A stretch of 64,000 bases of DNA from Rhodoferax sp. (GTDB taxonomy: Bacteria; Pseudomonadota; Gammaproteobacteria; Burkholderiales; Burkholderiaceae_C), in NCBI RefSeq assembly GCF_028688795.1, contig NZ_JAQTXM010000020.1, positions 29,989 to 93,988 of the forward strand, given 5' to 3'. Every line of letters begins with the position of its first letter. The stretch's first letter is position 1. Below are positions 1 through 9,268 of the stretch, one piece after another. The position numbers and the translations under genes are program-made. The notes under the pieces were generated by a model. It was not told the DNA's origin. It made no database searches and saw only the letters and a list, made by a program, of their open reading frames with translations.

Positions 1-135
1 TAACGGAAAATTCAGTGTGCAGGCGTAAGTGAACGAACATGTGCGTAAAGTATGATGAAAAAAGCAGTCTGGCACTCAAAAACAAGACCAGTGCTGTCAT
101 CTGTTCAATTGTAAGAAGACCCCAAGGCAGCTATC

Positions 136-795
136 TTGAAGATTCTCGTGGTGGACGATCATGCGCTGGTGCGCGAAGGCTTGTGTCAGGTGCTCAAGGG
201 CCTTGACCCAGCCCAGCCTACCGAGGTGCTGCAAGCACCCGATTGTGCCCACGCCTTTGTCCTGGCACAGGCTCACCCAGACCTTGAACTGGTGTTGCTC
301 GACTACCATTTGCCCGACATGAATGGGCTTGCAGCCCTGGCTATTCTTGGCAAAACCCACCCTGAACTTCCTGTGGTGATCTTGTCTGGCTCGGCCAACC
401 CCAGCATCATGCAGCAGGCACTGGCCCAAGGGGCGGCAGGTTTCATCACCAAGTCAGGCTTGAGCGATGAACTGCTTGGCGCCCTGCGGCGTGTGCTTGA
501 TGGCGAAATTTATGTGCCTACCAGTCTGGCGGCGTTCCCTGGTCTGGAGACAGATGCGTTATCCACCAGCCGCCAGCCCCCGGTTTTTAGCCCACGTCAA
601 CTTGAAGTGCTGCAACTGCTGCTGGACGGCTGCACCAATCGGGAAATTGGCGCCCAGCTGTTTGTGGGGGATGAAACCATCAAAACCCACGTCACCAACA
701 TCATGCGGATACTGAACGCCAAAACGCGCACCCAGGCCGCCACCGAGGCGGCTCGCTGGGGCTATCGCAAGTCTTCTACGTCATCGCCCGGCTGA
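136..795 (+). CDS. LuxR/NarL-type response regulator
   Basis: Predicted cytoplasmic two-component response regulator of 219 aa. An N-terminal receiver domain (about residues 1-120) carries the acidic pair VVDDH near the start and the phospho-acceptor Asp in LLDYHLPD. A C-terminal LuxR-type helix-turn-helix (about 150-210) contains SPRQLEVLQLLLDG and TIKTHVTNI. The start is TTG at 136, preceded by AAGG at a good distance; no ATG is available. It converges on and overlaps by 34 bp the 3' end of the hybrid histidine kinase at 762-2723, its likely cognate kinase (inference from position). The target genes cannot be read from the sequence. Confidence 0.93.
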   Translation: MKILVVDDHALVREGLCQVLKGLDPAQPTEVLQAPDCAHAFVLAQAHPDLELVLLDYHLPDMNGLAALAILGKTHPELPVVILSGSANPSIMQQALAQGAAGFITKSGLSDELLGALRRVLDGEIYVPTSLAAFPGLETDALSTSRQPPVFSPRQLEVLQLLLDGCTNREIGAQLFVGDETIKTHVTNIMRILNAKTRTQAATEAARWGYRKSSTSSPG

Positions 796-2723
796 CCCGC
801 CAACAAGTGGCGCAGTAAATTGCGCAGCTTGGCTGGGCGCACCGGCTTATGTAACAAGATCAGGCCCGCAGCCTTGGCGTTGGCCATCAGCGTTGCATCG
901 GTGTCGCCGCTCATCATGCAAACCGGCACCGTGTGCGGCAACTGGGCCTGCAACAGCTGCACCACGGCAATGCCAGTCTGGCCGTCCTGCAGGCGGTAAT
1001 CGCTCAAAATCACCCCGGGTTTCAGTCCGTCATATAGCCATTGCTGGGCATCGGCCAGGCCTTGCGCTTCGTAGACGCGTACACCCCAGCCACCCAGCAA
1101 CCCCGCCAGCGCAGAGCGCACCAAGGCATCGTCTTCAATCACCAGGACCTCAGCGCCCTGCAAATCATCGCCTTGTGCCCGCTCTGGACTCGCTGCATCA
1201 GAGACCACGTCTGTCGGTTGTACCACCGGCAAGGTCAGTTCAAAACGAGTGCCCATGCCAGGGCGCGATGCCAGACTCAAAGCGTGGTGCAACAAATCTG
1301 CCGTGCGCTGCACGATGCTCAAGCCCAGCCCCAGACCTTTGTTGCGGTCGCGGGCGGCGTTGCCAACCTGGTAAAACTCCTTGAACACGTCTTGCTGGTG
1401 CTCCGGTGCAATGCCGATGCCGCTGTCCCACACCTGAATTTGCAGTTGTGTGCCGCCATGAATCAGCCGGCAAGCCACCAGCACCCCGCCGTGGTCGGTG
1501 TAGCGCAGGGCGTTACCTGCTAGGTTGAGCAAAATACGGTAAAGCAAGGTGGCATCGCTGAGTACCCACACCGAACTGTCGCGAATGCGCAAACGCAGCC
1601 CTTTGTCCAGTGCGGTCTGGGTCAAGTCATGCCGCAGTTGCGCCAACAAGCCAGACAGCGCAAAGGGGCCAACCTTCACCTGCACCGCCTGCGCTTCAAG
1701 CCTTGAAATGTCCAGCAGGCCATCCAACAGGTTTTGCATGGCCCGCACCGAGGCTTCCAGGTGTCCAATCAATTGGCGCGTCTGTCCGTCATGTGGCAAC
1801 TGCGCCAAACGACTCACAAACATGCCCAGGGCATGGGTGGGTTGCCGCAAATCATGACTTGCCGCTGCCAAAAAGCGCGATTTGGCCTGCGTGGCTTGCT
1901 CTGCCTCTTCTTTTTTCTCACGCAGGGCTTGCGTGGCGGTGCTGATCTGCTGCTCAAGGTCTTCCCGCGCATGGCTCAGACGTTCAGCCATTTTGAGCAG
2001 GTTGATTTGCAGATCGCGCAGCGGGTCACCACGATGGGACGCATCGTTTCGGACTTCAGCGGCCACAGAAAAATCACCGCGACCAATACGCTCGATCAAA
2101 TGGGTCACCCGCAGAATCGGGCGAATCACGCCGCGGCTCAGTCCTGCCGCCAGAACCACACCAAAAATAATCCCCAGCAGGCTCACCAAGCCCCCCAGCA
2201 ACAACATGCCTTGCTTGCGCGCGTCCACACCCTGGCGCGAAAACTTCACCACCACCTGGCCCAGTTGCGCCGGCATGCCGTCGGGGCGTGAGCGGCTTTC
2301 TTCATACAAATCATCGAGCTTGATACCGCTGGCAAACACGGGTTGTCCCAGGATGTCCAGGCGCCTTGGTGCATCAAAAGCCTGCGCTTCCCCAGCACCA
2401 TAAGCCAGCAGGTGCGAGCCGACGTCATCACCGGCGCTGGCCAGAACCTGGCCATAAGCATCCAGAATGGCCACCCAGCGCACATCAGGCTCACGCAACG
2501 CCCCGCGCACCACAGATTGCAACTGGGTCTGATTGCCTGAAAACAAACCATATTCGCTGGCCAACGCCAGCTGGCGCGCCACCGAACGGGTGCGTTGCTG
2601 GTAAGACTCCTGCATGTCGTCAAAGCGCGCCAGCAAAAACACCACCGCCAGCACCATGCTCACCAAGATCACCGGCAACAGCGCCGCCAGCAACATGCGT
2701 GACCGTATGTCCAGGCGCCTCAT
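762..2723 (-). CDS. Hybrid sensor histidine kinase with HAMP and receiver domains
   Basis: 653-aa membrane kinase. It has a first transmembrane helix (about 10-34), a periplasmic sensor region of about 135 residues, a second helix (about 172-197), then HAMP, a coiled-coil linker and HisKA with the phospho-accepting His in AASHDLRQPTHALG. HATPase_c motifs follow (GNALRYTDHG, DSGIGIAPE, GLGLGLSIVQR), then a C-terminal receiver (about 525-640) with Asp in ILSDYRL. The start codon overlaps the stop of the upstream binding-protein gene (2720-3658) by 4 bp, so the two are translationally coupled. The kinase core and receiver closely resemble those of the second hybrid kinase at 55610-57295. Confidence 0.95.
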   Translation of the reverse strand: MRRLDIRSRMLLAALLPVILVSMVLAVVFLLARFDDMQESYQQRTRSVARQLALASEYGLFSGNQTQLQSVVRGALREPDVRWVAILDAYGQVLASAGDDVGSHLLAYGAGEAQAFDAPRRLDILGQPVFASGIKLDDLYEESRSRPDGMPAQLGQVVVKFSRQGVDARKQGMLLLGGLVSLLGIIFGVVLAAGLSRGVIRPILRVTHLIERIGRGDFSVAAEVRNDASHRGDPLRDLQINLLKMAERLSHAREDLEQQISTATQALREKKEEAEQATQAKSRFLAAASHDLRQPTHALGMFVSRLAQLPHDGQTRQLIGHLEASVRAMQNLLDGLLDISRLEAQAVQVKVGPFALSGLLAQLRHDLTQTALDKGLRLRIRDSSVWVLSDATLLYRILLNLAGNALRYTDHGGVLVACRLIHGGTQLQIQVWDSGIGIAPEHQQDVFKEFYQVGNAARDRNKGLGLGLSIVQRTADLLHHALSLASRPGMGTRFELTLPVVQPTDVVSDAASPERAQGDDLQGAEVLVIEDDALVRSALAGLLGGWGVRVYEAQGLADAQQWLYDGLKPGVILSDYRLQDGQTGIAVVQLLQAQLPHTVPVCMMSGDTDATLMANAKAAGLILLHKPVRPAKLRNLLRHLLAGQPGDDVEDLR

Positions 2724-3658
2724 GGCAGGTGCTCCAGGCGGCGCAACGTCAGGCGCAAGGCTTTGGCATCGAGTGACAGGCCCAAGGCTCTTGCCACATG
2801 TTCGTTCACGCTAACCTCAAAATCATTGGATTCCACTGGCTGCTCGGGCAGCAACTGGCCGCGCAGGGCAGACACTACAAAAGTAGCAGCCTGCCTACCC
2901 ACCTGAACAGGTGTTGCGTGCAAAGCCAACAAGGCCCCGGCACGCACATAGGCCGGCGAAAACGCCACCACCGGCACACCTGCCCTGAAGGTGGTGAGCA
3001 AAATATTCTGAATGCTGCTGCTGTTGAACACCAGTGGGTCAGCCAACGCCAAAAACACGTCACAACCATTGAGTACCTGTTGCAAGTCGGGAAACACATT
3101 GAAGTTGCCCTCCAGCCCGGCTTCATTCAGGGACAACCCATTGGCGTCAGCCAAGCTGCGCAAAGCCGGTGCCTTGGGCCACGAATCTGGCCCCCAAAGC
3201 ACACCCAGGTGTTTAGCTTGCGGCAAAGCCAAGCGAATCATGGTGAGTTGGCGCTGTAAAGATTGGTCCAGGTAAACGGCCGTGAATTCGGCCGATGCCT
3301 TGCGCCCGCTACTGCGCAGCACCCGCTCAAAACTGCTGCGTGGCAGCAGTGTCGCCAACACCGGGGCCGACACTTTGCTGGCGGCCAGTGCAGCCGTCGC
3401 CTGGCTACCCAGTGCCACATAAATACGCGGCGCCACGGTTTGTGCAGGGCGTGCCGCCCACTCAAGCAAGCTCAGACGGCGGATGTCATAGGGTGACACA
3501 CCCGAATTGACTAGCCCATCAATCAACGTCTGCGCGGCTTCCATGTAAGCGGCGGTGCTGTCACTGCTGACGATCACCACCCGCACCTCCGCCTGCGATA
3601 ACGATGCCAGTAGCCACAAGCTCAAACTGAGCAGGAGCGAACGCAGGCGTATCACCAT
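2720..3658 (-). CDS. Orphan periplasmic ABC-type substrate-binding protein (ABC_sub_bind family)
   Basis: 312 aa with an N-terminal signal peptide (hydrophobic [16 protein letters not shown], cleavage near residue 23). The remainder fits the uncharacterised ABC substrate-binding family PF04392 (AEVRVVIVSSDS at the mature N terminus; LGVLWGPDSWPKAPALRSL; VFLALADPLVFNS). No permease or ATPase gene is nearby. Instead it lies between the TonB-dependent receptor (7 bp upstream) and the hybrid kinase (4-bp overlap downstream). This suggests that it presents a ligand to the kinase rather than feeding a transporter. The ligand is unknown. Confidence 0.85.
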   Translation of the reverse strand: MVIRLRSLLLSLSLWLLASLSQAEVRVVIVSSDSTAAYMEAAQTLIDGLVNSGVSPYDIRRLSLLEWAARPAQTVAPRIYVALGSQATAALAASKVSAPVLATLLPRSSFERVLRSSGRKASAEFTAVYLDQSLQRQLTMIRLALPQAKHLGVLWGPDSWPKAPALRSLADANGLSLNEAGLEGNFNVFPDLQQVLNGCDVFLALADPLVFNSSSIQNILLTTFRAGVPVVAFSPAYVRAGALLALHATPVQVGRQAATFVVSALRGQLLPEQPVESNDFEVSVNEHVARALGLSLDAKALRLTLRRLEHLP

Positions 3659-3665
3659 GCCGGGT

Positions 3666-5600
3666 CTATTTGTCCAGACGAACGGTCACAAAGGCGCGCC
3701 GCTGAAAGTTATGACCAAGGTAATAGTCCTGATACGGTGACCCGAGGTTTTGCACCGTAACGGCCAGTTCACCCGCATGGACGCCCCAGCGTAGCGGCCA
3801 ACCCAGGCGCACATCGGTGCGGGTAAAAGCCTGCCGGCTGTGATAACCGGCGCCGGCCAACGTGGCTGTGCCACTGTCCTGATGGCTCAGGCTGAAATCC
3901 AGGCCATTGGAAAATTTCTGAAAATAAACCAGCGCGCTGGAGCGCTTGGGTGCAGCGAACACGGTACCGTTGCCATAGATGGATTCGGCTGCGCCGATGT
4001 CGGTATACGCTTGGTTGAGAATAAATTGGGCCCCTTCCCACGGCCGCCATTTCAGCTGGTATTCCCAGCCCTGAATAGCGAAGTCTTCATCGTTGGTGTA
4101 GTCGCGCGGCGTGGTGGCATTGAGCTGTCGAATGAACCCATTGACCTTCTCGCGGTATACGCGCACGTCCAGACTCCCACCCCATCGCGGGAATTCGCCC
4201 AGGTAACCGAGCTCATTGGCCACCACACTCTCGGGCACCACGTTGCCACTTGCCAGCGTGTTGACGCCAAACAACAGGCCATTCCAGACATAGCGCACGT
4301 TGGCAAATTTCTCGTAGGTGCTGGGTGGACGATAGGCTTTGGATACCCCAGCGCGCAGGGTATGCCCTGGCGCAAGGTGCCAATTGGCCATCAATCGCGG
4401 CGACACCGTTTCACCCGTCACACTGCTTTTTTCGGCCATGGCACCAGCGTTAATCACCACTGAGGGCCGGGCCCGCCACTCCACATTGCCAAACAACCGC
4501 GTGAAATCAGTCACAAAGTCGGCCTCAGTGGCATACAAGGCAGCTGATGTGATCGTCTCATGGCGAAACTCCCCACCCCACACCACACGTGTCGCTTGGC
4601 CGGCGCGAAACGTGTGCTGCAAAGACAAGGTGTCGCTGCTGGCCTTGCCGGCGCCTGAGACCATGTAGGTGTCATTGATGCCAAATCTTCGCAGTGAATA
4701 GGGAAACTCGTCCTTATAGTTTTCCTGCGCGTGAGACCAACTGGCAGCCAGGTCCTCATCCGGACTCAGGCTGCGTCTCCAGTCGGCCTGCAGATAATTG
4801 GAATCAAATTGGCTGTTGCGCAACGGGTTGTCAATGTTTCCGGGCAATCCCTTGCCCGAGTCAATCACCAGGTTCCCCAATCGCAATTGCACCTCATCGC
4901 CCGCGTTGGTAAAGAAATCTGACCTGAAATTAAAACGGTCCACCTGGTTATTGCCGTTCGACCCGGCCAACCCGTCATCCGCACGCTGATCAACCGTGAT
5001 CCGGTAAGTGGCCTCATCGTTGCCCCAACCCAGCCTGGCCTGTGCATCCCGCACACCATTCTGACCCACCGTGAGCGTGCCTTGCGCTCCCAGCGTCTCA
5101 GACGTTGGCTGCGTCACGATGTTGACCACCCCCAAAAATGCCCGTGCGCCGTACGCAGCTGAATTGGAGCCGCGCAAAATTTCAATGCGGTCAATGTCTT
5201 GCAGCGCCACGGTCTGCAAACCCGGGCCTACGCTGCCAATAAAGTAGGGGGAATAAACTGAGCGACCATCCACCAGCACCTGCATGCGGTTGGAAAAAGC
5301 ATCAAACGTGCCGTGGTAACTGGCCAGCGGGGCCCCTGAATAAAATGAGGCGCTGCTCTGGAACCCCGGCACCAGCCGCAGCAGGTCGGCCAGGTCTCGT
5401 GCGCCGCTACGCCGAATAAAGTCACGATCCAGCACGGTGACGGCGCCCGGGGTCTCATCCAGACGCTGCGGCAGCCTGGAAACCGACAGCACCACCGGCA
5501 TCTCATCGAGAAAATCTTTTTCAGACACCTCGATGGCGGTCTGTGCAGATGCGGTGCTGGCACAGGCAACGAGGGTCAAAAAAATCAGGGGGCGGGTCAT
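3666..5600 (-). CDS. TonB-dependent outer-membrane receptor
   Basis: 644 aa with a signal peptide (TRPLIFLTLVACASTASA) and a plug domain (about 45-160: ETPGAVTVLDRDFIRRSG, DLLRLVPGF, VLVDGRSVYSP, IEILRGSNSAAYGARAF). A beta-barrel follows and ends in an aromatic-rich strand (FQRRAFVTVRLDK). At this length it is on the short side for the family, near vitamin B12/heme-type receptors. It is the first gene of an operon with a periplasmic binding protein and a hybrid kinase, so it probably imports or senses the same ligand. The substrate cannot be assigned. Confidence 0.92.
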   Translation of the reverse strand: MTRPLIFLTLVACASTASAQTAIEVSEKDFLDEMPVVLSVSRLPQRLDETPGAVTVLDRDFIRRSGARDLADLLRLVPGFQSSASFYSGAPLASYHGTFDAFSNRMQVLVDGRSVYSPYFIGSVGPGLQTVALQDIDRIEILRGSNSAAYGARAFLGVVNIVTQPTSETLGAQGTLTVGQNGVRDAQARLGWGNDEATYRITVDQRADDGLAGSNGNNQVDRFNFRSDFFTNAGDEVQLRLGNLVIDSGKGLPGNIDNPLRNSQFDSNYLQADWRRSLSPDEDLAASWSHAQENYKDEFPYSLRRFGINDTYMVSGAGKASSDTLSLQHTFRAGQATRVVWGGEFRHETITSAALYATEADFVTDFTRLFGNVEWRARPSVVINAGAMAEKSSVTGETVSPRLMANWHLAPGHTLRAGVSKAYRPPSTYEKFANVRYVWNGLLFGVNTLASGNVVPESVVANELGYLGEFPRWGGSLDVRVYREKVNGFIRQLNATTPRDYTNDEDFAIQGWEYQLKWRPWEGAQFILNQAYTDIGAAESIYGNGTVFAAPKRSSALVYFQKFSNGLDFSLSHQDSGTATLAGAGYHSRQAFTRTDVRLGWPLRWGVHAGELAVTVQNLGSPYQDYYLGHNFQRRAFVTVRLDK

Positions 5601-5707
5601 GAATTGGCAGACGTAAATTTTGTGAATTGATGCCTGCCATTTTGCACTTTATCTGATCGCGCCCAGATCACCTCCCGCGTTGTTGAGACCTTGCCACCCG
5701 CAAATGC

Positions 5708-6727
5708 TTACTTGCTTGCGCGAATTTTGACCAGTTCTTTCTGGGCATCGTTCCACAGCTCCATGCCCACATCGGCAGCAACCATGGCGTAAACCTTGGT
5801 CAACTTGTCACGCATGCGGGCAGCTTCAGCGGGCGACAGTTCATTGATCTGCATGCCTTTGGCCTTCAGGTCAGCCATGGCTTTGGAGGCTTCGGCGCGG
5901 GTGTCCTTGCGCTCAAAGTCACGGCTGGTCTTGGCGGCATCGCTCAGCACCTTTTGCTCGTCCTTGGAGAGTTGGTCCCAGTATTTCTTGCTGACCGTGA
6001 CGATCCAGGGGCTGTACACGTGGTTGGTCACCGTCATGTACTTTTGCACTTCGTAAAACTTGCTCGACAAAATGGTGTTAAAGGGGTTTTCCTGGCCATC
6101 AACCGTCTTGGTTTCAAGCGCGCTGAAGAGTTCAGAGAACGCCATCGGAATAGCGTTGGCGCCGAGGGTTTGAAAACTGGTCAGGAACACGTTGTTTTGC
6201 ATCACGCGCAGCTTGATGCCGTTCATGTCTTCCATTTTGGTGATGGCGCGTTTGCTGTTGGTCAGGTTACGAAAGCCATTTTCCCAATAGGCCAGGCCCA
6301 CCAAGCCCTTGTCTTGCAACTTGTCCCGAATCCTGTCGCCAATCGGGCCGTCCAACAAGGCGTCGGCTTCTTTGGTGTTGCTGATCAAGAAAGGCGTGTC
6401 CCAAAGCGCCATTTCTTTGGAGATTCCGACCAACGTGGCGGTGGATCCGACCATCATCTCCTGCGCGCCGCCAATCAGGGCCTGCTGCATCTGGTTGTCC
6501 GGGCCAAGTGCGGCGGCACCAATGGCGCGCACCTTCATCTTGCCGCCCGAGAGCCGAGCCACTTCGTCGGCAAACACCTTGGCTGCGCGGCCCTGGTTGC
6601 TTTGCTCGTTAAGGCCATAACCAAAGCGAATCAGGCGCGGTTTAATGTCTTGCGCCAGGGCTGAAAAAGAAGCGCTGAGCACAGCGGCGCTGGCTACAGC
6701 AATGAGGGTTCTGCGAAGAAAAGTCAT
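5708..6727 (-). CDS. dctP: TRAP transporter substrate-binding protein DctP
   Basis: 339 aa periplasmic solute receptor of the tripartite ATP-independent family. The signal peptide spans about residues 1-26 (ends SFSALAQ). Typical DctP features are IRFGYGLNEQSNQGRAAKVF, the GIKLRVMQN motif with the conserved carboxylate-binding Arg, and NAIPMAFSELFSALETKTVDGQENP. It is the last gene of a leftward gntK-dctQ-dctM-dctP run, 51 bp downstream of dctM. With gluconokinase as the first gene, gluconate or a related sugar acid is the likely substrate (inference). Confidence 0.95.
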   Translation of the reverse strand: MTFLRRTLIAVASAAVLSASFSALAQDIKPRLIRFGYGLNEQSNQGRAAKVFADEVARLSGGKMKVRAIGAAALGPDNQMQQALIGGAQEMMVGSTATLVGISKEMALWDTPFLISNTKEADALLDGPIGDRIRDKLQDKGLVGLAYWENGFRNLTNSKRAITKMEDMNGIKLRVMQNNVFLTSFQTLGANAIPMAFSELFSALETKTVDGQENPFNTILSSKFYEVQKYMTVTNHVYSPWIVTVSKKYWDQLSKDEQKVLSDAAKTSRDFERKDTRAEASKAMADLKAKGMQINELSPAEAARMRDKLTKVYAMVAADVGMELWNDAQKELVKIRASK

Positions 6728-6778
6728 GAAATATCTCCAGGGTTAGAAAATGAACAAGGGGGAAACGGACAAGGAATA

Positions 6779-8071
6779 TCAGCGCATCCACGCCACCGGC
6801 GCGGTCACGATCTGCGGAAACAACACAAACAGGAACAAGATCAGCACATAAGTGATCAAGAACGGGCTAACACCCTTGATCACTTGATGTAGCGGCATGC
6901 GCCCCACGCTGGCCACCACGTTAAGCACAGTGCCCACCGGTGGCGTGATTAGCCCAATGGAACCATTCAAGATGAACATCAGGCCGAAGTACACCGGGTC
7001 AATGCCTGCCTTGACGGCAATCGGCAGCATCACCGGGGCGAAGATGAGGATGGTGGGGGTCAGGTCCAGTGAGGTGCCGACCATGATCAGCACAATCATC
7101 ATCACCGTCATCAACAATTTGGGGCTTTCCACCAAGGGACCCAGCCATGCCGTCAACACATTGGGCAGGTCGGCCAGCGTCACCATGTAGCTGGCCACTT
7201 GCGCGCCAGCGCATAGAAACATCACGATGGCGGTCGTCCGGGCAGCCCGCACCAACACGTCATAGATCTGCACAATTTTCATCTCGCGGTGCACAAACAG
7301 CGAGATCACCAGGGCGTAAAACGCTGCCACTACTGCCGCCTCTGTTGGTGTGAACACGCCGGACTTCATGCCGCCAATGATGATGATGGGCATCAGCAAG
7401 GCCCAGAACGCCTTGAGCGTGGCGGCAAACCGATCTTTCATGGGAAGGGGCTCGCCCTTAGGCAGATTCAGGTCGCGCAACACCAGCTTCCAGGCAATGA
7501 TCAGCCCCACACCCATGATGAGCCCGGGCACGATGCCCGACAGAAACAGCAATGAGATAGAGGTGTTGGTGGTGACACCGTAAATGATGAACGGCATGCT
7601 CGGTGGAATGATGGGCGCAATGATGCCTCCTGCGCCAATCAAGCCCGCCGAGGTGTGCATGGGGTAGCCCTGCTTGCGCATCATGGGCAGCAAAATGGTC
7701 GCCAGCGCAGCGGTGTCGGCCAGCGCCGAGCCGCTCATGCTGGCCATCAGCACCGCTGCGCCAATCGCCACAAAACCCAGGCCGCCACGAATGTGCCCGA
7801 CCCAGGCCTGCGCCATGGTGATGATGCGCTGGCTGATACCGCCGGCGTTCATCAACTCACCAGCCAAAATAAAAAACGGCACCGCCAACAGCGCAAAACT
7901 GTCCACGCCCGCCACCAGGTTTTGCGCCAGCAACTGCGTGTCCCAAAAGTCCAACACCCAGGCCATGCCGGCCCCCGTCAACACCAGCGCCAGCCCCATG
8001 TTGAGGCCCAGACCAATCAGCGACAGCATGCCGCCAATGAACACCAAAAACGCCAGACCTTCACTTGACAT
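6779..8071 (-). CDS. dctM: TRAP transporter large permease DctM
   Basis: 430 aa and about 12 transmembrane segments. This is the large membrane subunit that catalyses Na+-coupled sugar-acid uptake. Family signatures are seen: GGIIAPIIPPSMPFIIYG in the middle and NGSIGLITPPVGTVLNVV near the C terminus. It starts 5 bp after the dctQ stop and precedes dctP, so the full TRAP complex is encoded in one operon. Confidence 0.96.
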   Translation of the reverse strand: MSSEGLAFLVFIGGMLSLIGLGLNMGLALVLTGAGMAWVLDFWDTQLLAQNLVAGVDSFALLAVPFFILAGELMNAGGISQRIITMAQAWVGHIRGGLGFVAIGAAVLMASMSGSALADTAALATILLPMMRKQGYPMHTSAGLIGAGGIIAPIIPPSMPFIIYGVTTNTSISLLFLSGIVPGLIMGVGLIIAWKLVLRDLNLPKGEPLPMKDRFAATLKAFWALLMPIIIIGGMKSGVFTPTEAAVVAAFYALVISLFVHREMKIVQIYDVLVRAARTTAIVMFLCAGAQVASYMVTLADLPNVLTAWLGPLVESPKLLMTVMMIVLIMVGTSLDLTPTILIFAPVMLPIAVKAGIDPVYFGLMFILNGSIGLITPPVGTVLNVVASVGRMPLHQVIKGVSPFLITYVLILFLFVLFPQIVTAPVAWMR

Positions 8072-8076
8072 CGTCT

Positions 8077-8589
8077 TTACTCCGGTTGCGCGCTGTGACC
8101 CAGATGCAGCGGCTTGTGTTGAATAAGTTCAATCAGCGCCATGAGGCCAATGCCGCAGGCGCACAAAAATGCGGGCAAAGGCAACAGCGCAATGGGGTAA
8201 CCCAACACCACCGAGTGGCTGTTCAGTCCCACCAAAATTTGTTGCCAGGCACCCCAGCCCAGTAGCCCGCAGGCCGTGAGCACCAGCAAACGGATCAGCA
8301 CCGTGGCAGCGGTCATCAGGTGTGGGCGCTTCTGAAGCAAGGCCACAAAACTGGTGAACGCCATGTGTTCGCCGGCCGGGTAAGCGGCGGTGGCGCCAAT
8401 GAACACCATCCAGACAAACAGCAGCCGTGAGAGCTCTTCGCTGGCCGCGATGCCACTGCCAAAACCGTAGCGCAAAACGACGTTGACGAAGACCGACAAG
8501 GCCATGGCACCCAGGCAAATCGCCATCAGGCTGCTGGCCAGGCGCTTGAGCTTGCTTTCTGGCACTTTTGGGGGCAATTCAGTGTTCAT
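8077..8589 (-). CDS. dctQ: TRAP transporter small permease DctQ
   Basis: 170 aa and four predicted transmembrane helices. The DctQ signature is visible in the middle (SEELSRLLFVWMVFIGA). Its start codon overlaps the stop of gntK by 4 bp (8586-8589), and its stop lies 5 bp before dctM. This is tight translational coupling in the gluconate-type uptake operon. Confidence 0.94.
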   Translation of the reverse strand: MNTELPPKVPESKLKRLASSLMAICLGAMALSVFVNVVLRYGFGSGIAASEELSRLLFVWMVFIGATAAYPAGEHMAFTSFVALLQKRPHLMTAATVLIRLLVLTACGLLGWGAWQQILVGLNSHSVVLGYPIALLPLPAFLCACGIGLMALIELIQHKPLHLGHSAQPE

Positions 8590-9092
8590 TCCGGGTCCTT
8601 GGTTTGCAGCCAGGCTGACACCTGTGCTTGCAGTTCTAAAGGCGAAGCCATCGCATCCAGACGCAACACACCCGCCTCGCCAACGGGTGTTTCCAGGGTG
8701 GCGAACTGGCTGTCTACCAGTGTGGTCGCGAAAAAGTGTGCGTTGGCACGGGCTTGTACCCGGGCTTGCGCGTCATCCCGGCCGATGTCAAGAAAGGCAA
8801 AACGCAGGGCTGGCGCCGCCTGACGCAAACGGTCCCGGTAAACTTTTTTGAGGGCTGAACAGGTGATGACGACACCTTCAGGATGGGTTTGCAACTGGGC
8901 ACACAGGGCATCAAGCCAGCCTGCGCGGTCAACGTCAGTCAATGCAATGCCCTGGCTCATTTTTTGCCGACTGGCCGGGCTGTGGAAGTCATCGCCCTCA
9001 ACCAATGGTAAGTGCTGAGCCTTGGCGACCGCCACGCCCAGACTCGATTTACCGCAACCAGCAACACCCATGATCACCACAGAATTTTTCAT
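8586..9092 (-). CDS. gntK: Gluconokinase
   Basis: 168 aa cytoplasmic kinase that phosphorylates D-gluconate to 6-phosphogluconate. The P-loop GVAGCGKS is at residues 9-16, followed by the substrate region GDDFHSPASRQKMSQGIALTDVDR and CSALKKVYRDRLR, all typical of the GntK family. Length is normal. It is the first gene of the TRAP operon, and a perfect 14-bp palindrome lies 10 bp upstream of its ATG. It is divergent from the LacI-type regulator at 9269. The ATG at 9092 is the only start that keeps the P-loop in frame. Confidence 0.95.
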   Translation of the reverse strand: MKNSVVIMGVAGCGKSSLGVAVAKAQHLPLVEGDDFHSPASRQKMSQGIALTDVDRAGWLDALCAQLQTHPEGVVITCSALKKVYRDRLRQAAPALRFAFLDIGRDDAQARVQARANAHFFATTLVDSQFATLETPVGEAGVLRLDAMASPLELQAQVSAWLQTKDPE

Positions 9093-9102
9093 TTCATGCT
9101 CG

Positions 9103-9116
9103 GGATAGCGCTATCC
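9103..9116. promoter_or_regulatory. Palindromic operator GGATAGCGCTATCC upstream of gntK
   Basis: Perfect 14-bp palindrome with a central CG, of the form bound by LacI/GalR-family dimers. It lies 10 bp upstream of the gntK ATG, so a bound repressor would block transcription or initiation of the gluconate operon. An identical copy is at 9217-9230. Binding by the adjacent LacI-type regulator is inferred. Confidence 0.82.
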
Positions 9117-9216
9117 AATTAAGTCAAATAAAAGACCTTCAAAAGGTCATCACGAATTTCGGCCAACCGCCTGAAGTACCTGAAAATTAAACTTGGCTTT
9201 TCAAGCATGCAGCTCT

Positions 9217-9230
9217 GGATAGCGCTATCC
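9217..9230. promoter_or_regulatory. Palindromic operator GGATAGCGCTATCC upstream of the LacI-type regulator
   Basis: Second exact copy of the 14-bp palindrome, centred 114 bp from the first and 38 bp upstream of the regulator ATG. Two identical sites flanking a divergent intergenic region suggest autoregulation, and possibly looping by a tetrameric or paired repressor. Confidence 0.82.
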
Positions 9231-9268
9231 TACATCACGGCAACACACACCATCTCAGTATTTACCCT

